Both the position numbers and the translations under genes were made by a program. 64,000 nt of DNA from positions 12,729,868-12,793,867 of the forward strand of contig NC_072791.1 of NCBI RefSeq assembly GCF_028583425.1. The letters run 5' to 3'. Position 1 is the first letter of the stretch. Each line of letters opens with the position of its first letter. This document shows, in pieces, positions 34,504-46,435 of the stretch. The notes under the pieces are model-generated. The model did not search any database, was not told the origin of the DNA, and saw nothing but the letters and a program-made list of their open reading frames with translations. This DNA comes from Eublepharis macularius (taxonomy: Eukaryota > Chordata > Lepidosauria > Squamata > Eublepharidae).

Positions 34504-34812
34504 GAGCCAAAACACACGTTAAGAAATACCTAGGTTCAGCACGTGTTCTCTTACCTCAAGGTTTGCCGGGATCTGTAGGCGTCCTGGAAGCTTAAAGTCC
34601 TGGAAGCTTAAAGGATCTGTAAGCGTCCTGGAAGCTTAAAGGCGTCCTGGAAGCTTAAAGCTTAAAATACAGGCGCCTGTATTTCCCTTCCCCTTTTTGC
34701 TGCTCTGTAAATGCTAAACTTTAAGCTTCCAGGACGCCTACAGATCCCGGTAAACCTTGAGGTAAGAGAACACGTGCTGAACCTAGGTATTTCTTAACGT
34801 GTGTTTTGGCTC
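34504..34812. repeat. 309-bp palindrome with internal tandem repeats
   Basis: Arms of about 95 bases (GAGCCAAAACACACGTTAAG ... and complement) are nearly perfect, and CTA flanks both ends. The loop contains repeated CCTGGAAGCTTAAAG blocks (34,585-34,665). Confidence 0.7.
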
Positions 34813-34819
34813 CTAGCTG

Positions 34820-34905
34820 TAGATCATATTGACTTATTCTATGTAATCCACCTTGAGTCTCAGCGAGAAAGGTGGACTATAAGTAATGCAAATAAATAAA
34901 TAACA
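34820..34905 (+). repeat. LINE/SINE tail (CTTGAGTCTCAGTGAGAAAGG family)
   Basis: Reads CACCTTGAGTCTCAGCGAG then AAAGGTGGACTATAAG. Confidence 0.5.
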
Positions 34906-34909
34906 TTGA

Positions 34910-36380
34910 AAACACTGAACTTGTTAATAACGTATCGTTAACCACATTGTTGCATATTAATTGTTACTAATATACTTTACATGTAAACAATAAACACATC
35001 TTTGAAAATGTACTGTCTACATCTACAGGAATATACAAATTATGACCAAATGCTATAAATTGTCTCACAGAGAAATTGTCGTGATTCATATTTTGAATAA
35101 GACCTTTTCTTTAAAAGTATTTAATTAATTCCCAAAGAGAAAATATTTCATAGGAGGTTTTTTTTTGTAGTGTTCCCAACATTTCTATTTATTCTGATGG
35201 AAAAATTGGGAGGGGGCACTCAAATTGAAGGAGAATACCTGATATTTCTCCCAATATTTTCAGTCCATTGTCTCTTTATTTGAGATAGTCATTCCTACCT
35301 TACAGGGTTGTAGTGTTTAAGAAAGGAGAAACCATTCTACACCCCCCTGGGCTCCTTGGGGTAAAAATGGGATAGAAATATGATGGTAGACAACAGATTC
35401 TGCTACATGCCCTGTAGGTTGTGAGCAAGCTACTGTCTCCTGTTTTAGAATAATACATTGACTTGCTTTAAAATGATCAATGGATGGAACAGCCTGCCTG
35501 ATAAAGTTAGAAGGTGTTTCCCCCACCTCCACCCCCCACCGCTGCTTTCTGCAAGTTATGCAAAACTGAATTATCCAGAAGGGCTTTTTTTACACAGGTC
35601 AAACCGGTGAGCTGTAAGGAAATGGTTCAAAGAGATGCATGGGTAAAGGGATAGGGATTGCACACTATACTGCTATGTACTGTCTTTTGCTGGGACTGTT
35701 TCTCCATGTCTCCATAGCTCAGAACATCCTCTTTAACAACAAGTTAGCATGTTTCCCTGCATTGGTAGGAATACCACAAGGAATACCTTGCTAAATACTG
35801 AATGACTATAGCTTTGTAATGAACTTTGAGAAATGTGCAATTTCCTTGAGAAAGGATTAAAGAAACAAGAATGAAATTGGCCACCTGTTGGGAGAAGGGT
35901 TATCCCGTTATTCTTTTTCCCCACACAGGGACTGTAGGAACAGGAGCTGAAGAGCCGGGTGTCCCATAGGAAATATAAAGGAACATTGAACAACAGAGTC
36001 TTCATATTCATCTAGGACTACTTACCTTGATACACATGAGCACTTTGGACTGGACTCCTTAGAAAAGAACGGTCCTTCTTGGACATTATATGAACCTTAT
36101 TTGTATTTCTTCCCTTGCATTTTTCGGGGGTAGTAGTATGTTTGACATTCTGTAATTGGCATGAAATTGGCATGAATACATCAGCACTAGGTTTTTATAG
36201 TTTGCACCCAGCCTTAGGATTTCTGTGAAAGTAGTGACATAGGATTTATGCTGCATATGTATGGAGTAAATTTAATAGGTCACGTCAATTTTCTTATGTT
36301 TTGTTTCTGCATTATTTCAGCTCTGTACCAGGTTTCGGCTTATTTTAAATGCCTATTTTATTGTCGATCAGAGGCATCGT
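34910..36380. other. No recognisable feature
   Basis: AT-rich, no open frame above about 92 codons, no familiar repeat. Confidence 0.45.
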
Positions 36381-36384
36381 TTAT

Positions 36385-36482
36385 TAAATGTCCTTGCCAT
36401 TGATTGTATTGACTTACACTGCATAATCGGCCTTGAGTTTCAATGAGAAAGATGGAATATAGTTAATGTAAATAAATAAACA
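36385..36482 (+). repeat. LINE/SINE tail (CTTGAGTCTCAGTGAGAAAGG family)
   Basis: Reads GGCCTTGAGTTTCAATGAG then AAAGATGGAATATAG. Confidence 0.5.
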
Positions 36483-37180
36483 AAAAAAAGGATGGCCAGA
36501 CACTCATCAATTTTTTTTAATGCTGTGGATTATTAAAACAGAATGTCTTTATAATTCCAAGTGAAGGAAGAGGCCCCTTCTACACTTCTTTGCCTGGAGG
36601 TTCAGAATAAGGGGTGAGCGGAGGGCAAGCAGATGCTGGGGAATGGCAGGCAGATCGTCCTTTTCCTTTGTGCCTGAAAAGAGCAGCAATCTGTTTTCTT
36701 TCCAAACAGCCAAAGGACTTCCCCCCTCCCCTTGCTGATTTTTGTAAACCAGCTGTTTAGGCAAAGCTGTTCCCCCAGGGTGTCCAAACTGTGCATTTAA
36801 ATGAGAACCCTGAGACTGAAAAAGAAAGTCCCTAAAAGATAACAACACATCCCCGCCCCCCCGCAGATAAAATCTGACTACTGCCCTTTAAATCCAGAAG
36901 TCTTAGCTGTTGAATAGCTTCATTGAAGCTCTTGAGGCTAGTCCTCAAGAAGCAACCAGGGGGCTGCAGAAAATGCCCCATGGCCTTGCCTCCAACCACA
37001 TAAACCAGAGTATTTGAATTCAGACCTAATTACCTGGAGGCCAGATACTGCAATCCTAAGAATTCCTATAGACAGACAAAACTCACTGGAATCTGCAGCA
37101 TAATTTGAACAGTTTACTGGTGGGTACGTGAGCAAGATGCCATGGGTATAGGTAGAGCTATTGCTGGATATGTCCCTGAC

Positions 37181-37239
37181 CTGGATAGCCCAGGCAAGCC
37201 AGATAGTGTCAAATCTCAGAATCTAAGCATTAGTATATT
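37181..37239 (+). repeat. 5S-rRNA-derived SINE, left part
   Basis: Reads GGCAAGCCAGATAG then AAATCTCAGAATCTAAGCA, resembling the internal part of 5S rRNA. It is interrupted by the hAT element and continues at 37,688. Confidence 0.6.
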
Positions 37240-37687
37240 CAGGGGTCATTTTGTAGAAAAAGAGCTGGAGGAACTCATTAGCATAACTCATTAGCATAAC
37301 TCATTAGCATATGCCACGCCCCTTGACATCACTGGGAGTGTGTCATTAGCATAACTGATTTGCATATGCCACACCCCCTGCCATCACCTGTCCTGGCTGT
37401 TTTGGACCCAATCCTGGCCATTCAGGGCCGAAATTGGGCCCAAAATAGCAAAAAGGGGCTGAAAATGGCTGAAAAGGGGCCCAAAATGGTCAGGATCGGG
37501 CCACTGCTGAGTGGGAGAGTGATCCATCACCCATCAGAGGCCCAATCCAGGCCATTTCGGCCCCAATCCAGGCTGAAACAGGCCCCAAATGGCTGAGAGT
37601 CAGGTGGGCGGGGCCACCTGTCATGTGACCTCTTTGGGGAACTACCAGAACTGCGTTCCTGCACGTTCCCCCTCAAAATGAGCCCTG
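37240..37687 (+). mobile_element. hAT-type miniature element, family 1, inside a 5S-derived SINE
   Basis: Starts CAGGGGTCATTTTGTAG and ends CTCAAAATGAGCCCTG. Perfect 8-bp TSD AGTATATT (37232-37239 and 37688-37695). The two flanks join into one 5S-rRNA-like SINE. Confidence 0.82.
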
Positions 37688-37838
37688 AGTATATTGGATG
37701 GGAAACCTCCAGTGAAGACCAGGGTTGCAGAGGCAGTCTACAGCAAACCATCTCTGTTAGTCTCTTGCCATGAAAACCCCACCAGGGGTTTCCATAAGTC
37801 AGCTATGACTTGAGTGCACTCTCCACCACCACATTGCT
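37688..37838 (+). repeat. 5S-rRNA-derived SINE, right part
   Basis: Continues the 5S-like match (TTGGATGGGAAACCTCC). The non-5S tail follows (TTAGTCTCTTGCCATG and TAAGTCAGCTATGACTTG). Confidence 0.6.
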
Positions 37839-38370
37839 GGATATGACCAAGCAAGTTATTCAAGATACCTTTGCACACAGAAACAGGGTTACCTGGGCCC
37901 CATAACTAGACACATCGCAAAGGGAGCCTACAGGCTTTGAATAGAACAACCTTAGAGAGGGGCATAAAACAAGAGGGTCACACAGTTGCATTGCCATGTG
38001 TAGATTAGAAGAGCCATCTGACTCATATCAACATCTACACTGTACCAAGGCTCAGGTTCAGGGAGTATCTGAGAATGGCAGAAATGTCTAACTTCATAGA
38101 AGCTGGCAACATTATTCAAGGATAGGTGGAGGGCCAAAAGACATTTAGATATATGAGAAACTTGTAATCACTAATTTTACATAGACTTTGTTAAGAGAAG
38201 CAGTAGAAAGAAGGAACCAAGTATTGTTTTAAAAAAATTAAATTGTATTTTACTCAGTTTTTCAATTTTTTCTTAACATTAACAAACAAATGTAAGTTAA
38301 CAACAATTAGCAGAAGATGTTTCAAATATGGATAACCTTGTTTGGGGTATGGTCATAAGATAATGTTTGC

Positions 38371-38817
38371 CAGGGGTCATTTCGTAGAAAAAGAGCAGGA
38401 GGAACTTTAGCATAACATATTAGCATAACTCATTCGCATATGACACACCCCTTGACATCACCAGAAATGTGTCATTAGCATAACTGATTTGCATACGCCA
38501 CACCCCCTGACATCACCTATCCTGGTTGCTTTGGACCCAGTCCTGGCCATTCAGGGCTGAAATTGGGTCCAAAACGGCAAAAAGGGACTGGAAATGGCCA
38601 AAAACGGGGCCCAAAATGCGTAGGATTGGGCCACTGCTGAACAGGAGAGTGATCCACCACCCGTCAGAGGCCCGATCTAGGCCATTTCGGCCCCAATCCA
38701 GAACAAAACAGGCCCGAAATGGCCGAGAGTCAGGTGGGTGGGGCCACCTGTCACGTGACCTCTTTGGGGAACTGCTGGAACTGCGTTCCTGCATGTTCCC
38801 CCTCGAAATGAGCCCTG
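38371..38817 (+). mobile_element. hAT-type miniature element, family 1
   Basis: Starts CAGGGGTCATTTCGTAG and ends CTCGAAATGAGCCCTG. 8-bp TSD with one mismatch: ATGTTTGC (38363-38370) and ATGTTAGC (38818-38825). Confidence 0.8.
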
Positions 38818-39259
38818 ATGTTAGCCAAGAATTTGAATCTTTGAAGCAGCTATTGTTAAAGAGAAGCTTCTGGAAACATTATAAATATGACAAGCTAAAC
38901 TGATAGAGATCTTCTTCTTAGACGGGGCTCCTTGCCTGTGAGCTTCGTATCTTTGGGTAGGATACTTTTTAGGGCTCAAGCACTTGCTCTTCTTTTAATG
39001 ATCTATGTAGTTAGAATGAATGGTATGATTTTCTGTCAACTGAGAATGCTGAATAATTATTTTTTAACAATAAAGGCTTAAAATGGAAGCAGAGACTCCA
39101 TAATGGTATTACTTATGTACAATACCCAGTAATGAAACTAGAACGTTATCTGTAGTGTACCTCTAGCCAGGAGTTAAATTATTTGATATAGAAAAGCTAA
39201 CTAGACAATCAAGGTTTTTTAAGTGCACACCTATATCCGAATCAGGCCTGACCAGAGTC

Positions 39260-39503
39260 ATCCAGAACAAAGATCTGGGTCCAACAGAACTTTAAAAACC
39301 AGCTAGATTTCTAAAGTATGAGCTTTCAAAAGTCTAAAAAACAAAAACAAAAGTCTAAGCTTCCTTCTTCAGATATCTGACAAAGGGAGCTTTGACTCTC
39401 AAAAGCTTAAACCCTGGAAATCTAGTTCATCTTTAAGGTGTTGTTGAACCCAGTTCTTGCTCTCCAACTGCAGACCAACATGGCTACCCACCTGAAACTA
39501 TCT
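39260..39503 (+). mobile_element. Diverged Penelope-derived palindrome
   Basis: Related arms (GGGTCCAACAGAAC ... GTTGTTGAACCCAG), a core CTGACAAAGGGAGC near 39,377, and the tail GCAGACCAACATGGC. No TSD was identified. Confidence 0.55.
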
Positions 39504-40559
39504 TCCGTGCTTTGTTCAATTGTTGTTTTTAATCATATATTTTGTAAAGCTTGTTTTAATGGTTTTGATTATTTGCTGTTTTGGCAACCCTAAGTTGGGA
39601 AGAAAGGAAGCATAAAAATGCTTTAATAAATAAAGACATATAAAATGCTTTTGTGTGCAGGTCTTCTTATAAGTTTGTCTGCTACTAACCATTTCCCTAG
39701 AAGAATTTTACCTCTTGGTGAATAGAAATATTGGAGTGGAGGTGCCTTTCCCCAATATATTGCGTCACTTTGAGGCAGGACTCTTGTTGAGTTGGGTCCC
39801 TTTAAAACCGCCAGTCACATAGTATATTGTTGGGTCCCCCTGCTGAATGGTCAATTCCACATCACTGGTGCAGCAGAATCCTGCAGGTGATCCAATGGAT
39901 TATACTATTTCATGCTGCACATGCGGAATATCATTAGGGAATTCTTTCCTTTGTGGGGGAACCCAACCCTGCAGGCAATAAGCTATCACACTAAAAAGAA
40001 AGGTTCTTGCCTAGCCCCCTGCTTACGTGCTGGTTTTCTACCTCCAGAGAGCTTTTACTCTGAGGAGCGATCAAATATGAGCCTGGTCCGCACCAACAGG
40101 CAGAGGTAATCCAGTCTAATCTACCACCGCAGTCTGCAGTGTGTATGTTAATCAGGCCTAAGAAACCCGCTAAAGATCATTATTCCGGATGAATTATTCT
40201 GGACTACAAAGGTATTGTATGTTGTACAAGAAAAGGCACCTCTAGCAGTGCAAACCAAAGCAGATCTGTTTAGAAACCTCTCAATGAGACTTAATCCCCG
40301 GAAATTGTTTTTAGGATTCTCTTTAAATGATTACAGCTGCAATCTTATACTCACCACTGAACCACATGGGACTTGCTCCTAAATCAGTGTTGCCATTGTA
40401 CGGGCCTGCATAAAGCTCACCTTCCATTAGGAAAGTTGCTTAAAAATGCAACCCTCTTCCCCCTGTGTTTCTGGCCAGGGTTGTCAACAGGCCTGGAGAA
40501 AAATGTGCTTTCCCTTTAATAGAAGATTAATATGTTAATAATTGGGCATTTTGGAGGTC

Positions 40560-40612
40560 TTTTCTTCATAGGGTTGCCATAGGTCAGAGGTGACTTGATA
40601 GCACATAACAAT
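40560..40612 (+). repeat. 5S-SINE tail fragment
   Basis: Reads GGGTTGCCATAGGTCAGAGG then TGACTTGATAGCAC, the same tail. Confidence 0.45.
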
Positions 40613-41092
40613 GTGTGAAAATGGGCAGCTGAAGCTTTTTAGGGTCTGGACATAAATACCATCATCAGGTAAATAACATCCTGTTAAGACTCTCTTAAAG
40701 GGACAAGGCAGTTTTTCTCCAGGCTGTTGGCAACCCTACTTGTGAGAGTTTAGTCTACTCTCCAAGTTTTTATGTGTGGAGTTGCAAATGTTAGATGAAA
40801 TGGGCCTGGATGTATATCTCAATAGCTTAAAAGGGCTTATGTGCCTTGTATAGAGTCTGCAATTGTAAATGCACAAAGGTTGCCAACAGCCTGGAGAAAT
40901 GCCTCTTGCCCCTTTAATGGGATGCTTAAAAGGATGAAAAGCTTTGCCTGTTCATTTCCACACATGAAGCCTCTTTTAAAGGGGCAGGACTCTTTTTCTC
41001 CAAGCCTAGAAAAGAATCAAGCAACTTTTCAGTACTGTTTCCCCCCACAACTGGGCTTCAGATGTCTGCAAAAGGGACCTAACTGAACTGTG

Positions 41093-41347
41093 CTTTCCAT
41101 GGTCATAGATCCAGAGGAGTTAGCCGTGTTAGTCTGTAGTAGCAAAATCAAAAAGAGTCCAGTAGCACCTTTAAGACTAACCAATTTTATTTTATTGTAG
41201 CATAAGCTTTCGAGAATCAAGTTCTCTTCATCAGATGCCTGATCGGATCAGGCATCTGATGAAGAGAACTTGATTCTCGAAAGCTTATGCTACAATAAAA
41301 TAAAATTGGTTAGTCTTAAAGGTGCTACTGGACTCTTTTTGATTTTG
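41093..41347 (-). mobile_element. Palindromic Penelope-derived element with hammerhead-like cores
   Basis: Almost perfect inverted arms meet at about 41,245, with the tail on the left. The perfect 14-bp TSD is CTAACTGAACTGTG (41079-41092 and 41348-41361). The right core at 41256 reads CTGATGA, A, GAGAA-CTTGA-TTCTC, GAAA (41279-41282), GC-TTAT-GC-TA. Both arms retain a complete core; this is the best-preserved copy. Confidence 0.8.
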
Positions 41348-41931
41348 CTAACTGAACTGTGTCCACCTTCAGTCCCTGAAATCTCTTCTCCCTCCTACAA
41401 AATATCTGAAATGGCCCTCAGAAGCCAGGTGGGAGGAGCTGAACTCTCCTTTGCGGCCTAAGCTGGGAACACCAGCGCACTGGAGAGGATCAATTTTCCA
41501 TACTCAGAGCCGCCAATCAGAGCTGTGACCCGGAGCCAGACACCCAGAATGCTTCAGAGGTCACAGATGCAATCCTATTACTCAGAAGCAAGTCCCATTG
41601 AAACCAGTGGGACTGTCTTCTAAGTAAACATTCTTTGCAAAGGGCTATTTTTATTCTTCTGGATGAGTTCATATGTCCTCCGTTTTTAATGAAGTTGCAA
41701 CTTTTTTTTCCTCGCAGGGCTCTGGCAATGCTGGACAAACCGGAGTTAGCCTGAGTGCAGATTTTTTGAACTGCGGGGGAGCTTCTCCTGTTGACATTCT
41801 GCGAATTGTAAAACTGTTAAAGCTACAGGAACCCTGCCCATGGAGGGGGGAAGCCCTTATTAGTTTCCTGAAGAGTTACACATACATGTGAAGCTGTCCT
41901 ATATTGAATCAGATCGTCCATCCATCAAGGA

Positions 41932-42165
41932 GAGAGCCAGTATGGTGTCGTGGGTAGAGTAGGATCTCTTAGACTCTGATTAGAATCTGCACTCTGCCAT
42001 GGAAGCTCACTGGATGACCTTGGGCTGGCCACATAGTCTCAGCCTAACCTACCTCACAGGGCTGTTGTGAGGATAAAATGGAGGAGAGGAGAACAATGTA
42101 AGCTGCTTTGAGTCTCCACTGGGGAGAAAGGCAGGAGAGAAATGATATAAATAAAATAATAGTAA
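41932..42165 (+). repeat. CORE-SINE, family 2
   Basis: Head GAGCCAGTATGGTGTCGTGG, core GGATGACCTTGGGCTGG, tail TGTTGTGAGGATAAAATGG and TAAATAAAATAATAG. Confidence 0.65.
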
Positions 42166-42179
42166 TACAGTATTATCTA

Positions 42180-42325
42180 CTCAGATTGGCAGTGGCTTTC
42201 CAGCATGTCAGGCAGAGGCCTTTTACATCGCTACCTCCTGGTCCTTTTAACTGGAGAAGCTGGGGATTGAACCTGGGACCTTCTATATGCCAAGCAGATA
42301 ATCCACCACTGAGCCATGAGTTAGG
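42180..42325 (-). repeat. tRNA-headed SINE, family 3
   Basis: On the minus strand the head reads TCATGGCTCAGTGGTGG with a B box GGTTCAATCCC. The distal part carries the GCCACTGCCAATCTG motif shared with 25,160-25,262. Confidence 0.6.
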
Positions 42326-42354
42326 GGTGCAAGCCTGGCTAGAAGCTAGATAGA

Positions 42355-42475
42355 GGCCTGCTCTGTGTAACCTACCTCACAGGGCTGTTGTGAAGATAAC
42401 AGTGAAGGAGGGGAGAATCAGATATACTGTGCTGAGATCCTTGGAGGAAAGGTGGGATAAAAATGGGACAGACGG
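42355..42475 (+). repeat. SINE family 2 3' half
   Basis: Reads CCTACCTCACAGGGCTGTTG and ends AAAGGTGGGATAAAAATGG. Confidence 0.55.
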
Positions 42476-42532
42476 GGCCTAGGATACAGGAGGCCACATA
42501 GGCATCTCATACAGGAAATGAATTTACATTGT

Positions 42533-42731
42533 CATCGATCCAGAGGAGTTAGCTGCAAAATAGTAAAGAGTCCAGTAGCACATTTAAGACTAACCAAGTT
42601 TATTGTAGCATAAGCTTTTGAGAACCACAGCTCTCTTTGTCAGATGCATCTGACGAAGAGAGCTGTGGTTCTCAAAAGCTTATGCTACAATAAACTTGGT
42701 TAGTCTTAAAGGTGTTACTGGACTCTTTACT
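42533..42731 (-). mobile_element. Palindromic Penelope-derived element
   Basis: Inverted arms meet near 42,640, with a short tail on the left. The perfect 12-bp TSD is AATTTACATTGT (42521-42532 and 42732-42743). The box CTGACGA is intact in the right arm but GAAA has become AAAA in both arms, so these cores should be inactive. Confidence 0.75.
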
Positions 42732-42743
42732 AATTTACATTGT

Positions 42744-43338
42744 GAATTCTATGCATCTGACTTCAGTGGAACATGGGGAAAGTTACTTCCGGCTGCCAGG
42801 CCTCTGTTCAAACCCAAATGTAGCCCAAGTGCCCTGTGAATGAAGTCTTAATTCACTTGTCATTGGAAGCAAATTCACTTGATACTTGCGGTGTCAGAGC
42901 TGTAGCCCACAAGCACTCCAGCCTTCCCACTGCCTTAAATAATTGCAGTTTATTGTATGGAGTAATACTTTGCATCACTTGGTCTCATTTAAGCATTTCC
43001 ATTGATTTCATGTGCTAAAATTCTGACTGGATCCTGACCTGAGAATTTTTATGGGCCCCAACCTCCATCTGGAAGGCTAATTTATGATCAAAATGGGGAA
43101 GGGGGAAATTAAATATTGGATGTCAAGAGACTGTCAGTCAGGTGTCCACAATAAATTCCTTGGCCTGAGCCCCTTTCTTTCTTCCTATGAGAGTCGATGG
43201 TTAGCAAACCCAAGGAAATATAACTCCATTCCCTTTGGTGAAAGGAAGTGGCATTACCGTATTTACCTCCTTGGTGGGAGGGCAAGAAATGCACCCAATA
43301 CTCCCTTGGGACTGACCTAATTGCATCTCAGACACACC
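42744..43338. other. No recognisable feature
   Basis: Unique-looking sequence between two repeats. Confidence 0.45.
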
Positions 43339-43517
43339 ATTGCCAACTCTGGTTTGGGAGATTCCTGGAGATCTGGGATGGAGGCTGGGGAAGGCCAAGT
43401 GGGTATACAGCATAGAGTCCACCCTCTAAAGCAGCCATTTTCTCCAGGGGAACTGATCTCTGTAGCCTGGATAGATTCTGGGAGATCTCCAGGCTCCACC
43501 TGGATGTTGGCAACCGG
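43339..43517 (+). repeat. GTTGCCAACCTCCAGG-type interspersed repeat
   Basis: Starts TTGCCAACTCTGGTTTGGG and ends CACCTGGATGTTGGCAACC. Confidence 0.6.
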
Positions 43518-43730
43518 AGCAGGCCCAGTCCTTGCTTGGCACCTGCCTTTAGGTAGCGGGTGGGCATGTTTGACAAGCGCTGTCATTTTTACTCAGGAAT
43601 TGCACAGCCACCAAACAGATCCCTCTTCTTCCTTGCTACCTCAGAGTGTAGACAAAAGAGAACCCCTTTGCAAGAGGAGGCCAAAACACGTCTCCCCAGT
43701 TCGAATCTTGATTCGGAGCAAACCGCGGCT

Positions 43731-43876
43731 GATTCCACACACGCGGGATAATGCACTTTCAATGCACTTTATCAATCGTCTGAGGTGGATTTTTTGTTCC
43801 ACACATGAAAAAATCCATTCCAAATGATCTATAAAGAGGATTGGAAGTGCGTTATCCAACGTGTGCGGAATCACTC
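43731..43876. repeat. Palindromic miniature element (TGATTCCGCACAC ends)
   Basis: Ends CTGATTCCACACACGCGG and CGTGTGCGGAATCA. Inverted arms contain GGATAATGCACTT and GAAGTGCGTTATCC. Confidence 0.65.
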
Positions 43877-44374
43877 CGCGTCTAAGCGATTTGCTCTTTC
43901 TGAAACCGCGCTGGAGCTGGTTGGGGGGAGGGGGGCGACGAAAGCCGATTTATTTGGGCACACTTCAAAAAAATTAAGCCGGCATTGATGCAAGTGTCGG
44001 GTTCCCCTCCCCTTTTCTTCTTCCTCCTCGCATCCCCCACTACCCAGACCCAGCCTTCCGTTGCCCAAGACTTGGCGAGTAAACATTGGCGTGGTTTAGA
44101 TCAACACTCCCTGAATGATGGAAAACACAAACAAGGGAGACAGGGGTCATTAGCTCCAAGCCACAACCGGGGGAGGGGGCAACCCGGCAGAGGCAGCCCG
44201 GGCTGGGATGCTGGAGGGGTCCCTCCCTCGGGGTCTTTCCTCCGAAATGCCCAATAAACTACGCCGAACCAGCTGGACACAAATCTCTGCCTACAGCAAA
44301 TGGCTCCAGGACTCGATAGTTGGGGGGAGGGGTGTCAACCCGGTAGGATTTACTTCTGAGTAAACCTACACACA

Positions 44375-44540
44375 TCTAAATATTTCTGTACTATTCCCTG
44401 TTGTATCTGCTCACTGAATATCCTAACTGTTATTCATTATCATCTCTTGCTCATTAAATTACCCCAGCCGTTGACTTTATTTGCACTGTGTAATCCGCCC
44501 TGGATCTCGGTGAGAAAGGCGGACTGTATAGAAATAAAAA
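44375..44540 (+). repeat. LINE/SINE tail (CTTGAGTCTCAGTGAGAAAGG family)
   Basis: Reads TAATCCGCCCTGGATCTCGG then TGAGAAAGGCGGACTG. Confidence 0.5.
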
Positions 44541-44944
44541 GGAATACATTTTTTAAAATCCATTGAATGCAGCTCTATCCACAGTCACTTTTTTTAAAAA
44601 AGAAGTCTGGGTAGGAACAAAACAAAACAAAAAATCTGTGGCTTGCAAAAAAACCCAAGCAGGGCTATTGTGGCATCTTAAGGAGCAGGGAAGTTGCATT
44701 CTGGCTTTACTGGGCCAGAGGCGAAGAGGCACCCGAAGAAGCTGGATCGAGTCCGCAGAGGTCGATGCTGGAATGCAGAGGCCTTCGGATGCTGGTGGGC
44801 TCCTGTTTACTCCAACGAGGGGCGACTTGCTTCCGGGTAGTCGTGCAAAGGCTGGGGTGCACCCCCCCCCCATACACCAGTTTAAAACACATTACTCAGA
44901 GTAAGCCTCCTCCGGCTTCCAAAGAAAATGCTCTCCCTTGCAGC

Positions 44945-45155
44945 CTCAAATTATTAATGTATTCATTTGTAGGCACCTTTCTTTGCAATGGGGACCCAAA
45001 GCGGCTGACATCATTTTTTTTTCTCCTATGTATGATTCTCTCAACAACCCTGCGAGGTAGGCTAGGCTGAGAGAGTGCGACTGGCCCCAGGTCACCCAGC
45101 GAGCTTCCAGGCAGAGTGGGGATTCGAACCGGGTTCTCCCAGATCCTAGTCGGAC
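44945..45155 (-). repeat. CORE-SINE, family 2, minus strand
   Basis: Contains CAACAACCCTGCGAGGTAGG, the core complement CAGGTCACCCAGCGAGC, and the B-box complement GGGGATTCGAACC. Confidence 0.7.
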
Positions 45156-46249
45156 ATTGTTTATTAGATGTCTCCTCGACCTTTGGACTTGTACTGATTT
45201 AAGTAATCTGCCTCGAGTCTCAAGGGGGGCTACAAACAACATGCATGCATGCAGGAATGAATATATAATCTGCCTCTCTCCAAAAGCCTTTTTATTTTGA
45301 GTTCTAGAAGTTTGGTTAGGATTCTAGTTAAGCATTAGTATTTTTAATTTAATTCAAGGGGGTTGTGAGTCAAACCAATAGTGATAGTTTCAAGTTGGAA
45401 ACCAGAAAGGCAAGGAGTCCGGTACGGTTGCTTCGAGGTTGGCTAAAACGGGGATCCTGAAAGATCTCCAGCCCCCCCCCCCCCTTACTCGGAAGTAAGC
45501 CTCCTGAATCGCAGCTGACATCACTGAGGCTGCAATTCGCAGAACACTTTCCTGGGAGTAACGCTCACTGAAGAAAATAGGGCTTGCTTCCGAGTAGACC
45601 TGGTTCGGATTCGGAAGTGTATCAGCAGTCAGGTCTAATCTCTCCATCCTTGTAAATATTCTTCTTCTTTAAGGCTTTAGGAAGTTTTAATCCCCCCCCC
45701 TTTCAAAATGCAAACACTGTATCTGAGAAAGCCTGTGCTGGAAACTAACAGAAAGATCATGAACAAATAAAACAGCCGGCAGTTTTATTTTTAAGAAAAC
45801 CTAAGGCCACTGAGAATTCATAAGTGAGATCTTAAGTAGGCTACCTGGAAGTAACTCCCAAAGAAATGTGCCTGAGATTGCAGCGTGGGACCACCTTTAT
45901 GGCTAGCCTTCCCTGAAAGGGACTGGAGTCTTTGAGCCACAATCCACCGGATGATCTCCAGACTAAACCCAATTGCTACAGGGCTTGCACAAGAGCGCTT
46001 CTGGGCCTAAGTATATCTGGGACTGCAGCCATAACTCCGCCTCAACTACAAGGCCAGCAACGTTACTTGAATTTCAGGCTTCGCCTTCTGTGCACCCTGG
46101 AGAGTACCATAGAGGCAGATGGATCCAGCTTGTTTCCATGGAAGTAAGCCCTACTGTGTTTTAAGGAATTTCTCCCAAGAATTCCCCAAAGAGAAGAAAC
46201 TGCAGCGTTATTTCTCTGTAAACTTGCGTTGGATCAGCAGCACTGACTC

Positions 46250-46289
<40 letters not shown>
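46250..46289. repeat. (AAT)n microsatellite
   Basis: 13 trinucleotide units next to a SINE fragment. Confidence 0.95.
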
Positions 46290-46435
46290 TGCCATTTGGA
46301 GTTCCAAATGCTTCAGACATCTTGTTGGAAATAACCGTGCCCATATTGCAGAGGGAAGACTGAGGCAGAGAGTAACCTCATGGCAGAAAAAAAGATTCGA
46401 ACCCGCTACCTATTGGTGGCTCAATCGCTGGAACA
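46290..46435 (-). repeat. Degraded MIR-like SINE next to an AAT repeat
   Basis: Reads GAAGACTGAGGCAGAGAG and has a B-box complement (AAGATTCGAACC) on its right side. Confidence 0.4.

Noticed and set aside
43321..43827. 168-codon open frame
   Set aside because: It runs through two interspersed repeats (43,339-43,517 and 43,731-43,876).
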